The notes under the pieces were generated by a model. That model was not told the DNA's origin, ran no database searches, and saw nothing but the letters and a program-made list of their open reading frames with translations. Made by a program: the position numbers and the translations under genes. Positions 57,147 through 64,000 of a stretch of DNA of 64,000 bases are shown piece after piece (position 1 is the first letter of the stretch; every line of letters starts with the position of its first letter). Origin of the DNA: Thiohalobacter sp. (GTDB taxonomy: Bacteria > Pseudomonadota > Gammaproteobacteria > Thiohalobacterales > Thiohalobacteraceae); assembly GCF_027000115.1 (NCBI RefSeq), contig NZ_JALTON010000037.1, positions 62,001 through 126,000 of the forward strand, written 5' to 3'.

Positions 57147-59441
57147 ATGGCACAGACTGCAAACACCTCTGCGGGCAGCGCCCGGCAGGCAGCCCTCGCC
57201 CGGCGTCGCGCCATGTCGACTCAGGGCAAGGCGGGCATCCAGTCGGCTTCCGCCGGCCGTACCGCCGCGCCGCGCGCCTCCGCCACCGGCAGCCAGCCGG
57301 TGGCCGCACCGACCGTGGCGGCACGGCCCGCCACCGCAACCGGTACCGGTGCGCGCGCCGCCTCCAGGGCGCGTCGCCGCGCCATGTCCGAACGGGGCAA
57401 GGCCGGGGTTCCGAGCAGCGACCGCCAGCGCAGCGAGATCCTGCGCAAGGGCGCTGGCGCCGCCAAGGCCGGCGGTCGCCGCGAGGGCGGCTGTGGCTGC
57501 GGCTGCAAGAAGGGCGAGGCACCCGCGGTGAGCGATACGCAGACCCCGAAGACTGAAGTGGTTGCACCCGCGGCACCTGCCGGAGGCGGCATGTTGCCGC
57601 GGATGCAGGTACGGGTGACTGCCAGCCCGGGTCGGGCAGCCTCCGTGGCGCGTCGCCGCGCGCTGTCGGCGCGTGGCAAGGCCGGTGTCAGCGCCAACGG
57701 CCTGACCCCGGCGCAGACCGCGCGGGCGGCCAATCCCAAGATGTCGGGTCGCGAGCTGGCCCAGGCGCTGCGGGCGCAGCGCAGCCAGCGTGGCAGCGCC
57801 GGCGAGAAGAAGCGTTCAGAGCCCGCCGGCCGCCGTCGTCCACGCAAGGCGGACAGCGCCGAAAAGGGTGCCGCCGATGCCTACTGGAAGGTGGGTGTCA
57901 CCGAGACCTCGCATGGCCAGCAGGTAACCGGCACGATCGTCGGTCGCAGTGTCAAGACCACCGGGGACGAGCCCAGCACCTGCCGGACCATTACCGGTAC
58001 CGAATACATGGGGGCCGACATATTCCGCGAGTTCTGCCAGGCCGAGCCGCCCGCCGCGCCCTCGAAGGTGCGCGTGACCTCGACCAGTCACGGGCGTTTC
58101 GTGACCGGTACCGAGGTCGGCCGCAGTCCCAAGGTCACCGGCGACGAGCCGGGTACCTGCAAGCAGGTCACCGGGACCGACTACCTCAGTGCCGACCAAC
58201 TGCAGAGCTTCTGCGGTACCGGCGCGGAACCGACTCCGACCCGGATCACCGTATCCCACACGGCCAAGGGCAAGCCGGTCACCGGCAACAATGTCGGTCG
58301 TTCTCCGAAGGTGACGGGTGACGAGCCCGGTGCCGCCCGCGAACTCACCGGAACCCAGGTGATGGAGCCCGGCAACGGCGCCTACCCGTCCAAGGTGGGC
58401 GTGACCGAGACGGTCCGCGGCGGCCAGGTCACCGGAACCCTGGTAGGTCGCAGCGAGCGCGTCACCGGCGACGAGCCGGGTGCCTGCCGCAATGTTACCG
58501 GCGACGACTACATCGGTGCCGAGCAGTTCCAGCAGTTCTGTGGCACCAAGCCGGAACCGCAGGATGCCAAGGTGGGTCTGTCGCGCACGCTGAAGGGCAA
58601 GACGGTGAGCGGCACCATGACCAGTCACTCGCCGAAGATCACCGGTGACGAGCCTGGCCTGTGCAAGGCCATCACGGGTACGCCCTATGCCGGTGCCGAG
58701 CAGTACCGTGACTACTGCGAGCCCGAGCAGGCGCAGCTTGCCGAGGCCCGCGCGCCCGCACGCCGTGCCACGCCGGGCCCGGTGATGACCGGTATCCAGC
58801 CCGGCATCAATGGCAAGATGACCGGTGCCGAAAAGGGTGCCTGCGAGCCGCTGACCGGAACACCCTATGTGGGGGCCGACCAGTTTGCCCAGGCCTGTCC
58901 GACCGCGCCCGCCGAGCCGGGCAGCCCGGACTTCCCCCAGACCTTCGGCGAAGCACCCTGGGGCCAGTTCAGCGTCGAACCGCCGAGCCATGCCGCGGCC
59001 GTCGCGCGCGAGCCACACGGCGTGACCGGGACCCAGTACGAACGGGGCCAGATCACCGGCCCGTTCGACAAGGCCTCCGGCAAGGTCACCGGCACCGAGG
59101 AATTCCGTTTCGGTCGTGGCGCGCCCGCGCAGGCATCCACGCCCGAGCCGGCACCGATGGTGGACGGTCGCGTCAAGCCGCGTGTCAGTGGCGAAGGGAT
59201 GGATGCGGGTCCGCGCATCACCGGAGATGACTGGGACCGTGGCGACCGTGTGACCGGCACCGAAGGCATGTCTGCGGTGCGGCGCAATCCAACCCGGCGT
59301 CCCGAGCGGGGTGCGACCAGCGCCATGCTGCCACCCAAGCGCAACGAAGAGGTCGCCGAGCCGGTGAGCAAGGTGACCGGCGGCAGCGGCAACACCGAAA
59401 AGGGTGCGCTCATTACCTATTCGGGAGGCGCGCGCGGCTGA
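57147..59441 (+). CDS. csoS2: Carboxysome assembly scaffold CsoS2
   Basis: CsoS2 is the disordered repeat scaffold that binds Rubisco and the shell. The 764 residues hold four N-repeats (ALARRRAMSTQGKAG; RARRRAMSERGKAG; VARRRALSARGKAG; and a weaker ELAQALRAQRSQRG), a Cys cluster GGCGCGCKKG, five M-repeats (about 248-297, 307-357, 365-412, 416-466 and 474-523; core VTGT..GRS..VTGDEPG) with an M-like sixth at 545-588, and a C-terminal domain ending NTEKGALITYSGGARG. Repeat three lacks the paired cysteines. It starts at ATG 57147 rather than the adjacent GTG. Confidence 0.96.
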   Translation: MAQTANTSAGSARQAALARRRAMSTQGKAGIQSASAGRTAAPRASATGSQPVAAPTVAARPATATGTGARAASRARRRAMSERGKAGVPSSDRQRSEILRKGAGAAKAGGRREGGCGCGCKKGEAPAVSDTQTPKTEVVAPAAPAGGGMLPRMQVRVTASPGRAASVARRRALSARGKAGVSANGLTPAQTARAANPKMSGRELAQALRAQRSQRGSAGEKKRSEPAGRRRPRKADSAEKGAADAYWKVGVTETSHGQQVTGTIVGRSVKTTGDEPSTCRTITGTEYMGADIFREFCQAEPPAAPSKVRVTSTSHGRFVTGTEVGRSPKVTGDEPGTCKQVTGTDYLSADQLQSFCGTGAEPTPTRITVSHTAKGKPVTGNNVGRSPKVTGDEPGAARELTGTQVMEPGNGAYPSKVGVTETVRGGQVTGTLVGRSERVTGDEPGACRNVTGDDYIGAEQFQQFCGTKPEPQDAKVGLSRTLKGKTVSGTMTSHSPKITGDEPGLCKAITGTPYAGAEQYRDYCEPEQAQLAEARAPARRATPGPVMTGIQPGINGKMTGAEKGACEPLTGTPYVGADQFAQACPTAPAEPGSPDFPQTFGEAPWGQFSVEPPSHAAAVAREPHGVTGTQYERGQITGPFDKASGKVTGTEEFRFGRGAPAQASTPEPAPMVDGRVKPRVSGEGMDAGPRITGDDWDRGDRVTGTEGMSAVRRNPTRRPERGATSAMLPPKRNEEVAEPVSKVTGGSGNTEKGALITYSGGARG

Positions 59442-59468
59442 GGGCCTGTCCCCCGCTGAGTCCGGCTT

Positions 59469-60983
59469 ATGCATCACGCACGTCGCAACCGACCTCGCTC
59501 CCTGTCCTGGGCGATGCCGGGGCAGCAGCCCGGCACGCCCGGTACAGCCGCACCGGCGGCACCGGTGCGCCATGGCAGCGGACATCCGCTGGTGGCCGAG
59601 ACGGAGAATGCGCGGCTGCGCGACTACGAGCAGCGGGTGAAGGCGTCATTCGACAACATCGTGCCGGTGCTCAAGCGCATCTCGGCGCTGCAGCACGAGG
59701 AAGACTTTGTCCCTCGCGCGCAGGCCATGGCCCGCGAGGCGTTGGGTTTCGAGCTGCCGGAAGCCGTGCTCGAGAACACCTGGGTGGAACCGCTGGACAT
59801 GCGGCGGTTGTTTGCGGCCTGTGTGTTCGAGACCTATCACCGGTTCTGCGACGATTTCTTCCGCGCGGATCCGCTGGGTTTCGATTCGCGCGAGGAAGCG
59901 GCCTTCGAGCAGTTCCTGCAGGAGTGCGGATTCCATATCCTGGACATTTCGCCCTGTGCCGACGGCCGGCTTGCGCACCTGGTGCGTTACGTGCTTCGGC
60001 TGCCGCATCGCGCCGTGCGCCGCAAGTCCTACGCGGGCGCGATGTTCGATGTGGATGACAGCATCCAGAAATGGGTCGAAACGGAGATGCTCCGTTACCG
60101 GGAGGGGCGACCGAATACCGCGGATGCGCCCACCCGCTACCTGAAGGTGGTGGCCTACCACTTCAGCGAGATCGACCCCGACCATGGTGGTTGCGCCGCG
60201 CATGGATCGGATGCCCTGAAGGCGGCGACGGCGGGCCTCGACCGGCTGTATGCCTTCCAGCAGGCCATCGAGAACAGTTTCTGCTGTGGTGCCTCGATCG
60301 ATCTGCTGCTGATTGGCGTGAACACGGACAACGATGCCATTCGCGTGCACGTGCCGGACGGGTCGGGACGGATGGATGTGGCCCGGTTTGTGGATGTCGA
60401 GGCCCTGTACGAGGCAACGCAAGGTGTTGCGCAGCAGTCGGCCCGCGATCGGGTCACGGCGGCCATCCGCGAGACGAGTCCGGATGTCGCCGAGGGCATG
60501 GCGCGGCTGATCGAGCGCCTGCTGATCGGCAACCTGTCGCAGATCGACTATGTGCGTCGGTACGAGGGTGGCAGCTATCCGGATGTGGATCATGCCGAGC
60601 GCTTCATCGGCGCCGGCATCGGTTTCGAGGAGATCCAGCTCCGCAACCTGACCTATTTTGCGTACCTGCGCACGGTGGAGGAAGCGGCAACCGATGTCGA
60701 TGTCGGCATCAAGATCTTCAGGAAGCTGAATGTCTCGCGCGGTCTGCCGGTGCCTGTCGTGGTGCGATTCGATTATCACGGGCAGGTGCCAGGCGCACGG
60801 GAACGCGCGATCGAGCACTGCGGGCGGGTTGCCGGTGCGTTGCACCGCAGGTTTGAAGATCTGTCCCGCCAGGGTCTGCTGCACACCATGCAGGTGGTGC
60901 GTGATTGTGGTGGGTGTGGCCTGATCGAGGTGCTGAAACGTTCCATCGACGAGCCCACTGGGGCTTGCGGGGGTAGTGAGTGA
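59469..60983 (+). CDS. csoSCA: Carboxysomal carbonic anhydrase CsoSCA
   Basis: CsoSCA (CsoS3, epsilon-type, a beta-CA variant) converts imported bicarbonate to CO2 inside the carboxysome. The zinc site is readable in ISPCADGRLAH (C163, D165, R167) with H231 (AYHFSEI) and C242 (DHGGCAAHG), and the spacings match those of the characterised enzyme. The N-terminus (residues 1-40) is disordered and Pro/Ala/Arg-rich, which is the region that binds Rubisco in other species. Length is 504 residues. Confidence 0.95.
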   Translation: MHHARRNRPRSLSWAMPGQQPGTPGTAAPAAPVRHGSGHPLVAETENARLRDYEQRVKASFDNIVPVLKRISALQHEEDFVPRAQAMAREALGFELPEAVLENTWVEPLDMRRLFAACVFETYHRFCDDFFRADPLGFDSREEAAFEQFLQECGFHILDISPCADGRLAHLVRYVLRLPHRAVRRKSYAGAMFDVDDSIQKWVETEMLRYREGRPNTADAPTRYLKVVAYHFSEIDPDHGGCAAHGSDALKAATAGLDRLYAFQQAIENSFCCGASIDLLLIGVNTDNDAIRVHVPDGSGRMDVARFVDVEALYEATQGVAQQSARDRVTAAIRETSPDVAEGMARLIERLLIGNLSQIDYVRRYEGGSYPDVDHAERFIGAGIGFEEIQLRNLTYFAYLRTVEEAATDVDVGIKIFRKLNVSRGLPVPVVVRFDYHGQVPGARERAIEHCGRVAGALHRRFEDLSRQGLLHTMQVVRDCGGCGLIEVLKRSIDEPTGACGGSE

Positions 60984-61240
60984 AGATTTGTCAGGTTGTC
61001 AGGCCGCTGGTGGCGACGAACCGCATACCCGGCCTGGAGCACAAGCATTTGCAGGTGGTGCAGGACGGAAGCTCGCAGCTCGTCGCCGTGGACGCGGTGG
61101 GCTGCATTCCGGGTGACTGGGTGATCTGCGTCGGCAGCTCGGCGGCGCGCGAGGCGGCCGGCAGCAAGGAGTACCCCAGCGATCTGACCATCGTCGGCAT
61201 CATCGATCACTGGCCGCCCGAGGAAGAAGGCGGGGCCTGA
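60980..61240 (+). CDS. csoS4A: Carboxysome shell vertex protein CsoS4A
   Basis: An 86-residue BMC-P (EutN/CcmL) protein that forms pentamers at shell vertices. Family segments are MKICQVVRPLVATNRIPGLE, LVAVDAVGCIPGDWVI and VGSSAAREAAGSKEYPSDLT. It begins at a GTG overlapping the csoSCA stop and is directly followed by csoS4B (1-bp overlap). Confidence 0.96.
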   Translation: MKICQVVRPLVATNRIPGLEHKHLQVVQDGSSQLVAVDAVGCIPGDWVICVGSSAAREAAGSKEYPSDLTIVGIIDHWPPEEEGGA

Positions 61241-61494
61241 TGGACATACTTCAGGTCGAAGGGCCGCTGGTCTGCACCCGTCGCATCGACGGCCTGAAGC
61301 AGATCAGCCTGCGCATCCTGAAGGACCGGCGCGGCAAGCGCGTGGTGGCCGTGGACACGGTGGGCGCGAGGGAAGGCAACTGGGTGTTCACGGTCAGCGG
61401 CTCGGCCGCACGGTATGCGGCGGGAGATTTCGAGATTCTCACCGATCTCACCATCGGCGGAATCATCGATCACTGGGAAGAGGGTATGGCATAG
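61240..61494 (+). CDS. csoS4B: Carboxysome shell vertex protein CsoS4B
   Basis: An 84-residue BMC-P pentamer protein, a paralogue of CsoS4A. It shows MDILQVEGPLVCTRRIDGLK, VAVDTVGAREGNWVFTVSGS and LTIGGIIDHWEEG. Both pentamers are needed for a closed shell in studied organisms. It is the last gene before a 79-bp gap that may reset expression for the csoS1 genes. Confidence 0.96.
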   Translation: MDILQVEGPLVCTRRIDGLKQISLRILKDRRGKRVVAVDTVGAREGNWVFTVSGSAARYAAGDFEILTDLTIGGIIDHWEEGMA

Positions 61495-61525
61495 CAGCAG
61501 ACGGTTCGGGAAGCGGATCCGGATC

Positions 61526-61551
61526 ACGATTTCGAAAGTTCAATCGTTTTT
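61526..61551 (+). promoter_or_regulatory. Weak terminator-like hairpin before the csoS1 genes
   Basis: ACGATT pairs with AATCGT across a 10-nt loop and is followed by a run of T. In the 79-bp gap between csoS4B and the first csoS1 it might attenuate readthrough or mark an mRNA end. The stem is short, so the call is tentative. Confidence 0.35.
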
Positions 61552-61573
61552 GACTTAGCAGGAGACTGAAAAG

Positions 61574-61873
61574 ATGGCCAACGAAAACTACGGCATTGCA
61601 CTGGGAATGATCGAGACGCGCGGTCTGGTGCCCGCGATCGAGGCGGCAGACGCCATGACCAAGGCAGCGGAAGTACGCCTGATCGGCCGCGAATTCGTCG
61701 GTGGTGGCTATGTCACCGTGATGGTTCGTGGCGAGACGGGCGCGGTCAACGCTGCTGTTCGCGCTGGCGCCGATGCCTGCGAACGCGTGGGTGACGGCCT
61801 GGTGGCTGCCCACATCATTGCACGTCCCCACCGTGAGGTGGAGCCCGTTCTGCCCACCGGCAGCGCTGGCTGA
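61574..61873 (+). CDS. csoS1: Carboxysome shell hexamer protein CsoS1, copy 1
   Basis: A 99-residue BMC-H protein of the main shell facets, forming hexamers with a central pore for small anions. It has IETRGLVPAIEAADAMTKAA, VRLIGREFVGGGYVTVMVRG and GDGLVAAHIIARPHREVEPV. It differs from copies 2 and 3 only at the third residues (NENYG versus NDTYG) and in the C-terminal tail (LPTGSAG). The start follows AGCAGGAGA. Confidence 0.97.
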   Translation: MANENYGIALGMIETRGLVPAIEAADAMTKAAEVRLIGREFVGGGYVTVMVRGETGAVNAAVRAGADACERVGDGLVAAHIIARPHREVEPVLPTGSAG

Positions 61874-61927
61874 ACACTGACTGAACGAAGGTTTTTCAAC
61901 TCAACTCAAGTACAGGAGTAAGGAACG

Positions 61928-62230
61928 ATGGCCAACGATACCTACGGCATTGCACTCGGCATGATCGAGACCCGCGGGTTGGTGCCGGCAATCGAGGCGG
62001 CCGATGCCATGACCAAGGCAGCGGAAGTGCGCCTGATCGGTCGCGAATTCGTCGGTGGTGGCTATGTCACCGTGATGGTTCGTGGCGAGACGGGTGCCGT
62101 CAATGCTGCGGTTCGCGCCGGTGCCGACGCCTGCGAGCGCGTGGGTGACGGCCTGGTGGCTGCCCACATCATCGCGCGTCCGCACCGCGAGGTGGAGCCG
62201 GTCCTGCCCACGGGTTCGGCGGAAGCCTGA
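61928..62230 (+). CDS. csoS1: Carboxysome shell hexamer protein CsoS1, copy 2
   Basis: A 100-residue BMC-H paralogue, with the same core as copy 1 and a tail LPTGSAEA. Its nucleotide sequence shares long identical tracts with copy 3, including about 68 bp from GGCTATGTCACCGTGATGG to the alanine-rich helix. The start follows AGGAGTAAGG. Confidence 0.97.
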   Translation: MANDTYGIALGMIETRGLVPAIEAADAMTKAAEVRLIGREFVGGGYVTVMVRGETGAVNAAVRAGADACERVGDGLVAAHIIARPHREVEPVLPTGSAEA

Positions 62231-62275
62231 TCCGGTACGGTTAAACTCAATCATCATACATTCAGGAGAAACACG

Positions 62276-62581
62276 ATGGCCAATGATACCTATGGCATCG
62301 CGCTTGGCATGATCGAGACCCGTGGTCTGGTGCCGGCAATCGAGGCGGCAGACGCCATGACCAAGGCTGCCGAGGTGCGTCTGATCGGTCGCGAGTTCGT
62401 TGGTGGCGGCTATGTCACCGTGATGGTTCGTGGCGAGACGGGTGCCGTCAATGCTGCGGTTCGCGCCGGTGCCGATGCCTGCGAGCGTGTGGGTGACGGC
62501 CTGGTGGCTGCCCACATCATCGCGCGTCCCCATCGCGAGGTGGAGCCGGTACTGGAGCAGACGGGCAAGTCCCGCTCCTGA
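62276..62581 (+). CDS. csoS1: Carboxysome shell hexamer protein CsoS1, copy 3
   Basis: A 101-residue BMC-H paralogue. The core is identical to copy 2, but the tail differs (EQTGKSRS), so it could be the variant equivalent to the longer-tailed CsoS1B of other species. The start follows AGGAG. The tandem triplication supplies the large amount of facet protein. Confidence 0.96.
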   Translation: MANDTYGIALGMIETRGLVPAIEAADAMTKAAEVRLIGREFVGGGYVTVMVRGETGAVNAAVRAGADACERVGDGLVAAHIIARPHREVEPVLEQTGKSRS

Positions 62582-62626
62582 GCGGTCTGAGCGAACAGCC
62601 GATTGAGCAGTAACGGAGAGCAGGGC

Positions 62627-63079
62627 ATGCCAGCATTCGGTATGGATCCGCGTATACTCGGCTATCTTGGCCGCGCGCTCAGCCTCGAGCTGTCGGCGGT
62701 CCAGAACTACAGTACCCAGGCCCGCCTGGCCGAGACCTGGGGGCTGGCCGATGCCGCGCGGCGATTCAAGACCGAAGCGGCAGAGGAGCTGGGGCATGTC
62801 GAGCGGGTCATCGGCAGGATGCTCGCCCTGGGTGCCGCCCCCAATGCTTCCATGCTGCGTCCGGCCGGCGTCGGACGCAATCTCCGCGAACTGCTCGAGT
62901 TCGATCATGCCTTCGAGAACGATCTGGTCGATCTGTACTCGGATGCGGTCGCCTATTCGTCGAGGATCGGAGACGCCGACAGCCGGGTGTTCTTCGAGGG
63001 GCTGCTGGCCGAAGAGAAGGCGCATGCGCGCGAACTCCAGACCTGGCTGGCCGAGCTTGAGGTCGGGGCAGCGGTTTGA
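62627..63079 (+). CDS. Ferritin-like (bacterioferritin-family) protein of the cso operon
   Basis: A 150-residue four-helix bundle. Di-iron ligands are visible as E in LSLELSAVQNY, ExxH in EELGHVER, a second Glu (ENDLVDLYSDAV region) and ExxH in LAEEKAHAREL. Such proteins occur in many alpha-carboxysome operons, but their role there (iron storage or redox) is not settled. I choose the ATG at 62627, preceded by GGAG (62614-62617); a TTG 24 bp earlier is an unlikely start. Confidence 0.87.
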   Translation: MPAFGMDPRILGYLGRALSLELSAVQNYSTQARLAETWGLADAARRFKTEAAEELGHVERVIGRMLALGAAPNASMLRPAGVGRNLRELLEFDHAFENDLVDLYSDAVAYSSRIGDADSRVFFEGLLAEEKAHARELQTWLAELEVGAAV

Positions 63080-63112
63080 GATCCGCGGAAGAGGAATCGG
63101 TGAGGGCAAGGC

Positions 63113-63370
63113 GTGCTTGATGACTGGCGTGAACACGAACGTCCGCCGAGGCTGGAGCGGCGCTATACCTTCGCAGGTTATCCCGAACTTCGGGAGTTTC
63201 TCGATCGCGCTGCGGAGATCTCGGAGGCAATGGATCTCTATCCGGATCTGAGCTTCGGCCGCGAGTATGTCAACGTGACCATCCACGGTTACGAAGAAGG
63301 GTTGACCGAGGCCTGTCGCGAGCTGGCGGACAAACTCGACGCCTTGCGCCAGAGCCTGGCGAAGGAGTAG
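63113..63370 (+). CDS. Rubisco assembly factor acRAF (PCD-like)
   Basis: An 85-residue protein of the pterin-4a-carbinolamine dehydratase fold, with RRYTFAGYPELREFLDRAAE and DLSFGREYVNVTIHGYEEGL. The alpha-carboxysome member, acRAF, has lost dehydratase activity and helps Rubisco assembly (family knowledge). It starts with GTG 63113. It lies between the ferritin-like gene and mcdA, its usual place in cso operons. Confidence 0.88.
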   Translation: MLDDWREHERPPRLERRYTFAGYPELREFLDRAAEISEAMDLYPDLSFGREYVNVTIHGYEEGLTEACRELADKLDALRQSLAKE

Positions 63371-63377
63371 GGCCGGC

Positions 63378-64000
63378 ATGCCGACGATCGCGGTGGTTGG
63401 GAGCAAGGGCGGCGTCGGCAAGACCACCCTGGCGATCAACCTCGCGGCCGGTCTCGCACAGCGCGGGTCGGTGCTGTTGCTGGACGCCGATCCCCAGCAG
63501 TCGGCCTTTCAGTGGAGCCTGATCGACGAGCGCGAGAACACGCCGGCGGTGCTGGCCGAATCGGCACGCGTGGGAGACGCAGTTCCGGAGCTGGCATCGG
63601 ACCAGGACTTCCTGGTGATCGATTGTCCGCCGGCGGTCAATGCGATGCAGACGCTGGAGGCGCTCCAGGTGGCGGATCTGGCCCTGGTTCCGGTTCAGCC
63701 TTCACCGATGGATCTGTGGGCCACGGTGCACATCGTCGAGACCATCGCCGGCGCCAGGGCGGTCAATCCCCGGCTCGGAGCCTCGTTGGTCATCAATCAG
63801 CTCGAGAGCCGGACCGTGCTCTCGCGGTTTGCGCGCATGGCGGTGGAAGAGCTGGAGCTGGACGTGACGGAGACGGCGATACGTCGTCGCGCCATCTACC
63901 GCAACAGTGTGCTGGAAGGCAGGACCGTATACGCGATGGGCAAGCGGGGCGAGCCGGCGGTTCTCGAAATGAACGCATTGATTGAAGAGGTTATTGGATC
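63378..64000 (+). CDS. mcdA: ParA-type ATPase McdA for carboxysome positioning (partial)
   Basis: The first 207 codons of a ParA/MinD-family ATPase; the gene runs off the window end. The deviant Walker A is VVGSKGGVGKTTLAINLAAG with the signature lysine, the Walker A' is LLLDADPQQSAFQW, and Walker B is FLVIDCPPA. In alpha-carboxysome operons this protein (McdA) spaces carboxysomes along the nucleoid with McdB, whose gene would lie downstream. It starts at ATG 63378, 8 bp after acRAF. Confidence 0.88.
   Translation, partial: MPTIAVVGSKGGVGKTTLAINLAAGLAQRGSVLLLDADPQQSAFQWSLIDERENTPAVLAESARVGDAVPELASDQDFLVIDCPPAVNAMQTLEALQVADLALVPVQPSPMDLWATVHIVETIAGARAVNPRLGASLVINQLESRTVLSRFARMAVEELELDVTETAIRRRAIYRNSVLEGRTVYAMGKRGEPAVLEMNALIEEVIG

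Noticed and set aside
57147-59441. Programmed frameshift site in csoS2, known in some species to give short CsoS2A
   Set aside because: I could not identify a convincing slippery heptamer with a following structure by eye. A systematic scan of the middle repeats would be required.
61574-62581. Repeated blocks as a CRISPR or satellite array
   Set aside because: The periodicity is three tandem csoS1 coding genes with separate ribosome binding sites. No CRISPR array was seen anywhere in the window.

Overview
The window is about 64 kb of high-GC DNA and looks like a chromosomal segment of a sulfur- or otherwise lithotrophic, CO2-fixing gammaproteobacterium. The reasons are the gammaproteobacterial gene order greA/yhbY/rlmE/ftsH/folP/glmM/tpiA/secG/tRNA-Leu(GAG) ... 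rimP/nusA/infB/rbfA/truB/rpsO/pnp, a complete 14-gene complex I, a full System I cytochrome c maturation operon, and a form IA Rubisco with an alpha-carboxysome (cso) operon. The Ectothiorhodospiraceae/Thioalkalivibrio-like lineages are a plausible home, but the species cannot be fixed from this sequence alone.

Layout. 1-7.4 kb: housekeeping block (end of greA, DUF4149 membrane protein, yhbY on the minus strand, rlmE, ftsH, folP, glmM, terminator, tpiA, secG, tRNA-Leu, terminator). 7.6-23.1 kb: nuoABCDEFGHIJKLMN plus a DUF2818 gene, interrupted by two non-coding elements: a long hairpin between nuoC and nuoD and a 250-bp element with 25-bp terminal inverted repeats between nuoM and nuoN. 23.1-23.3 kb: initiator tRNA-Met with its own promoter and terminator. 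23.4-39.2 kb: accessory block lying between the tRNA-fMet and rimP. It holds a GGDEF/EAL protein, a Crp/Fnr regulator, a Tat-exported multicopper oxidase, a DUF3775/DsrC-like pair behind a Crp/Fnr-type palindrome, a CDF metal exporter, a truncated LapD-type sensor, REP-like and IS481-family remnants, ccmABCDEFGHI and greB (minus). 39.3-48.0 kb: rimP-nusA-infB-rbfA-truB-rpsO-pnp, with two tandem terminator-like hairpins in the rimP leader. 48.0-64.0 kb: a CO2-concentrating cluster.

The CO2-concentrating cluster runs cbbR (minus) // dabB, a small membrane protein, dabA, a PII-like gene // cbbL, cbbS, csoS2, csoSCA, csoS4A, csoS4B, three csoS1 paralogues, a ferritin-like protein, acRAF, and a ParA-type ATPase (mcdA) cut off by the window end. 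From the families involved, the parts should cooperate as follows. DabA/DabB capture inorganic carbon as cytosolic bicarbonate using an ion gradient. The PII-like protein probably senses bicarbonate/adenylate status. Bicarbonate enters the shell made of CsoS1 hexamers and CsoS4 pentamers, CsoSCA converts it to CO2, and CbbLS, recruited by the CsoS2 scaffold, fixes it. acRAF helps Rubisco assembly and McdA positions the carboxysomes. Both intergenic control regions (in front of dabB and of cbbL) carry pairs of TTAA dyads at nearly the same spacing, a likely CbbR signature that would coregulate uptake and fixation.

The most noteworthy items are the uncharacterised third DAB-operon membrane protein, the paired TTAA operators, the DsrC homologue lacking both redox cysteines under an Fnr-type box, the PII-like protein linking the two operons, and the two intergenic elements inside the nuo operon.
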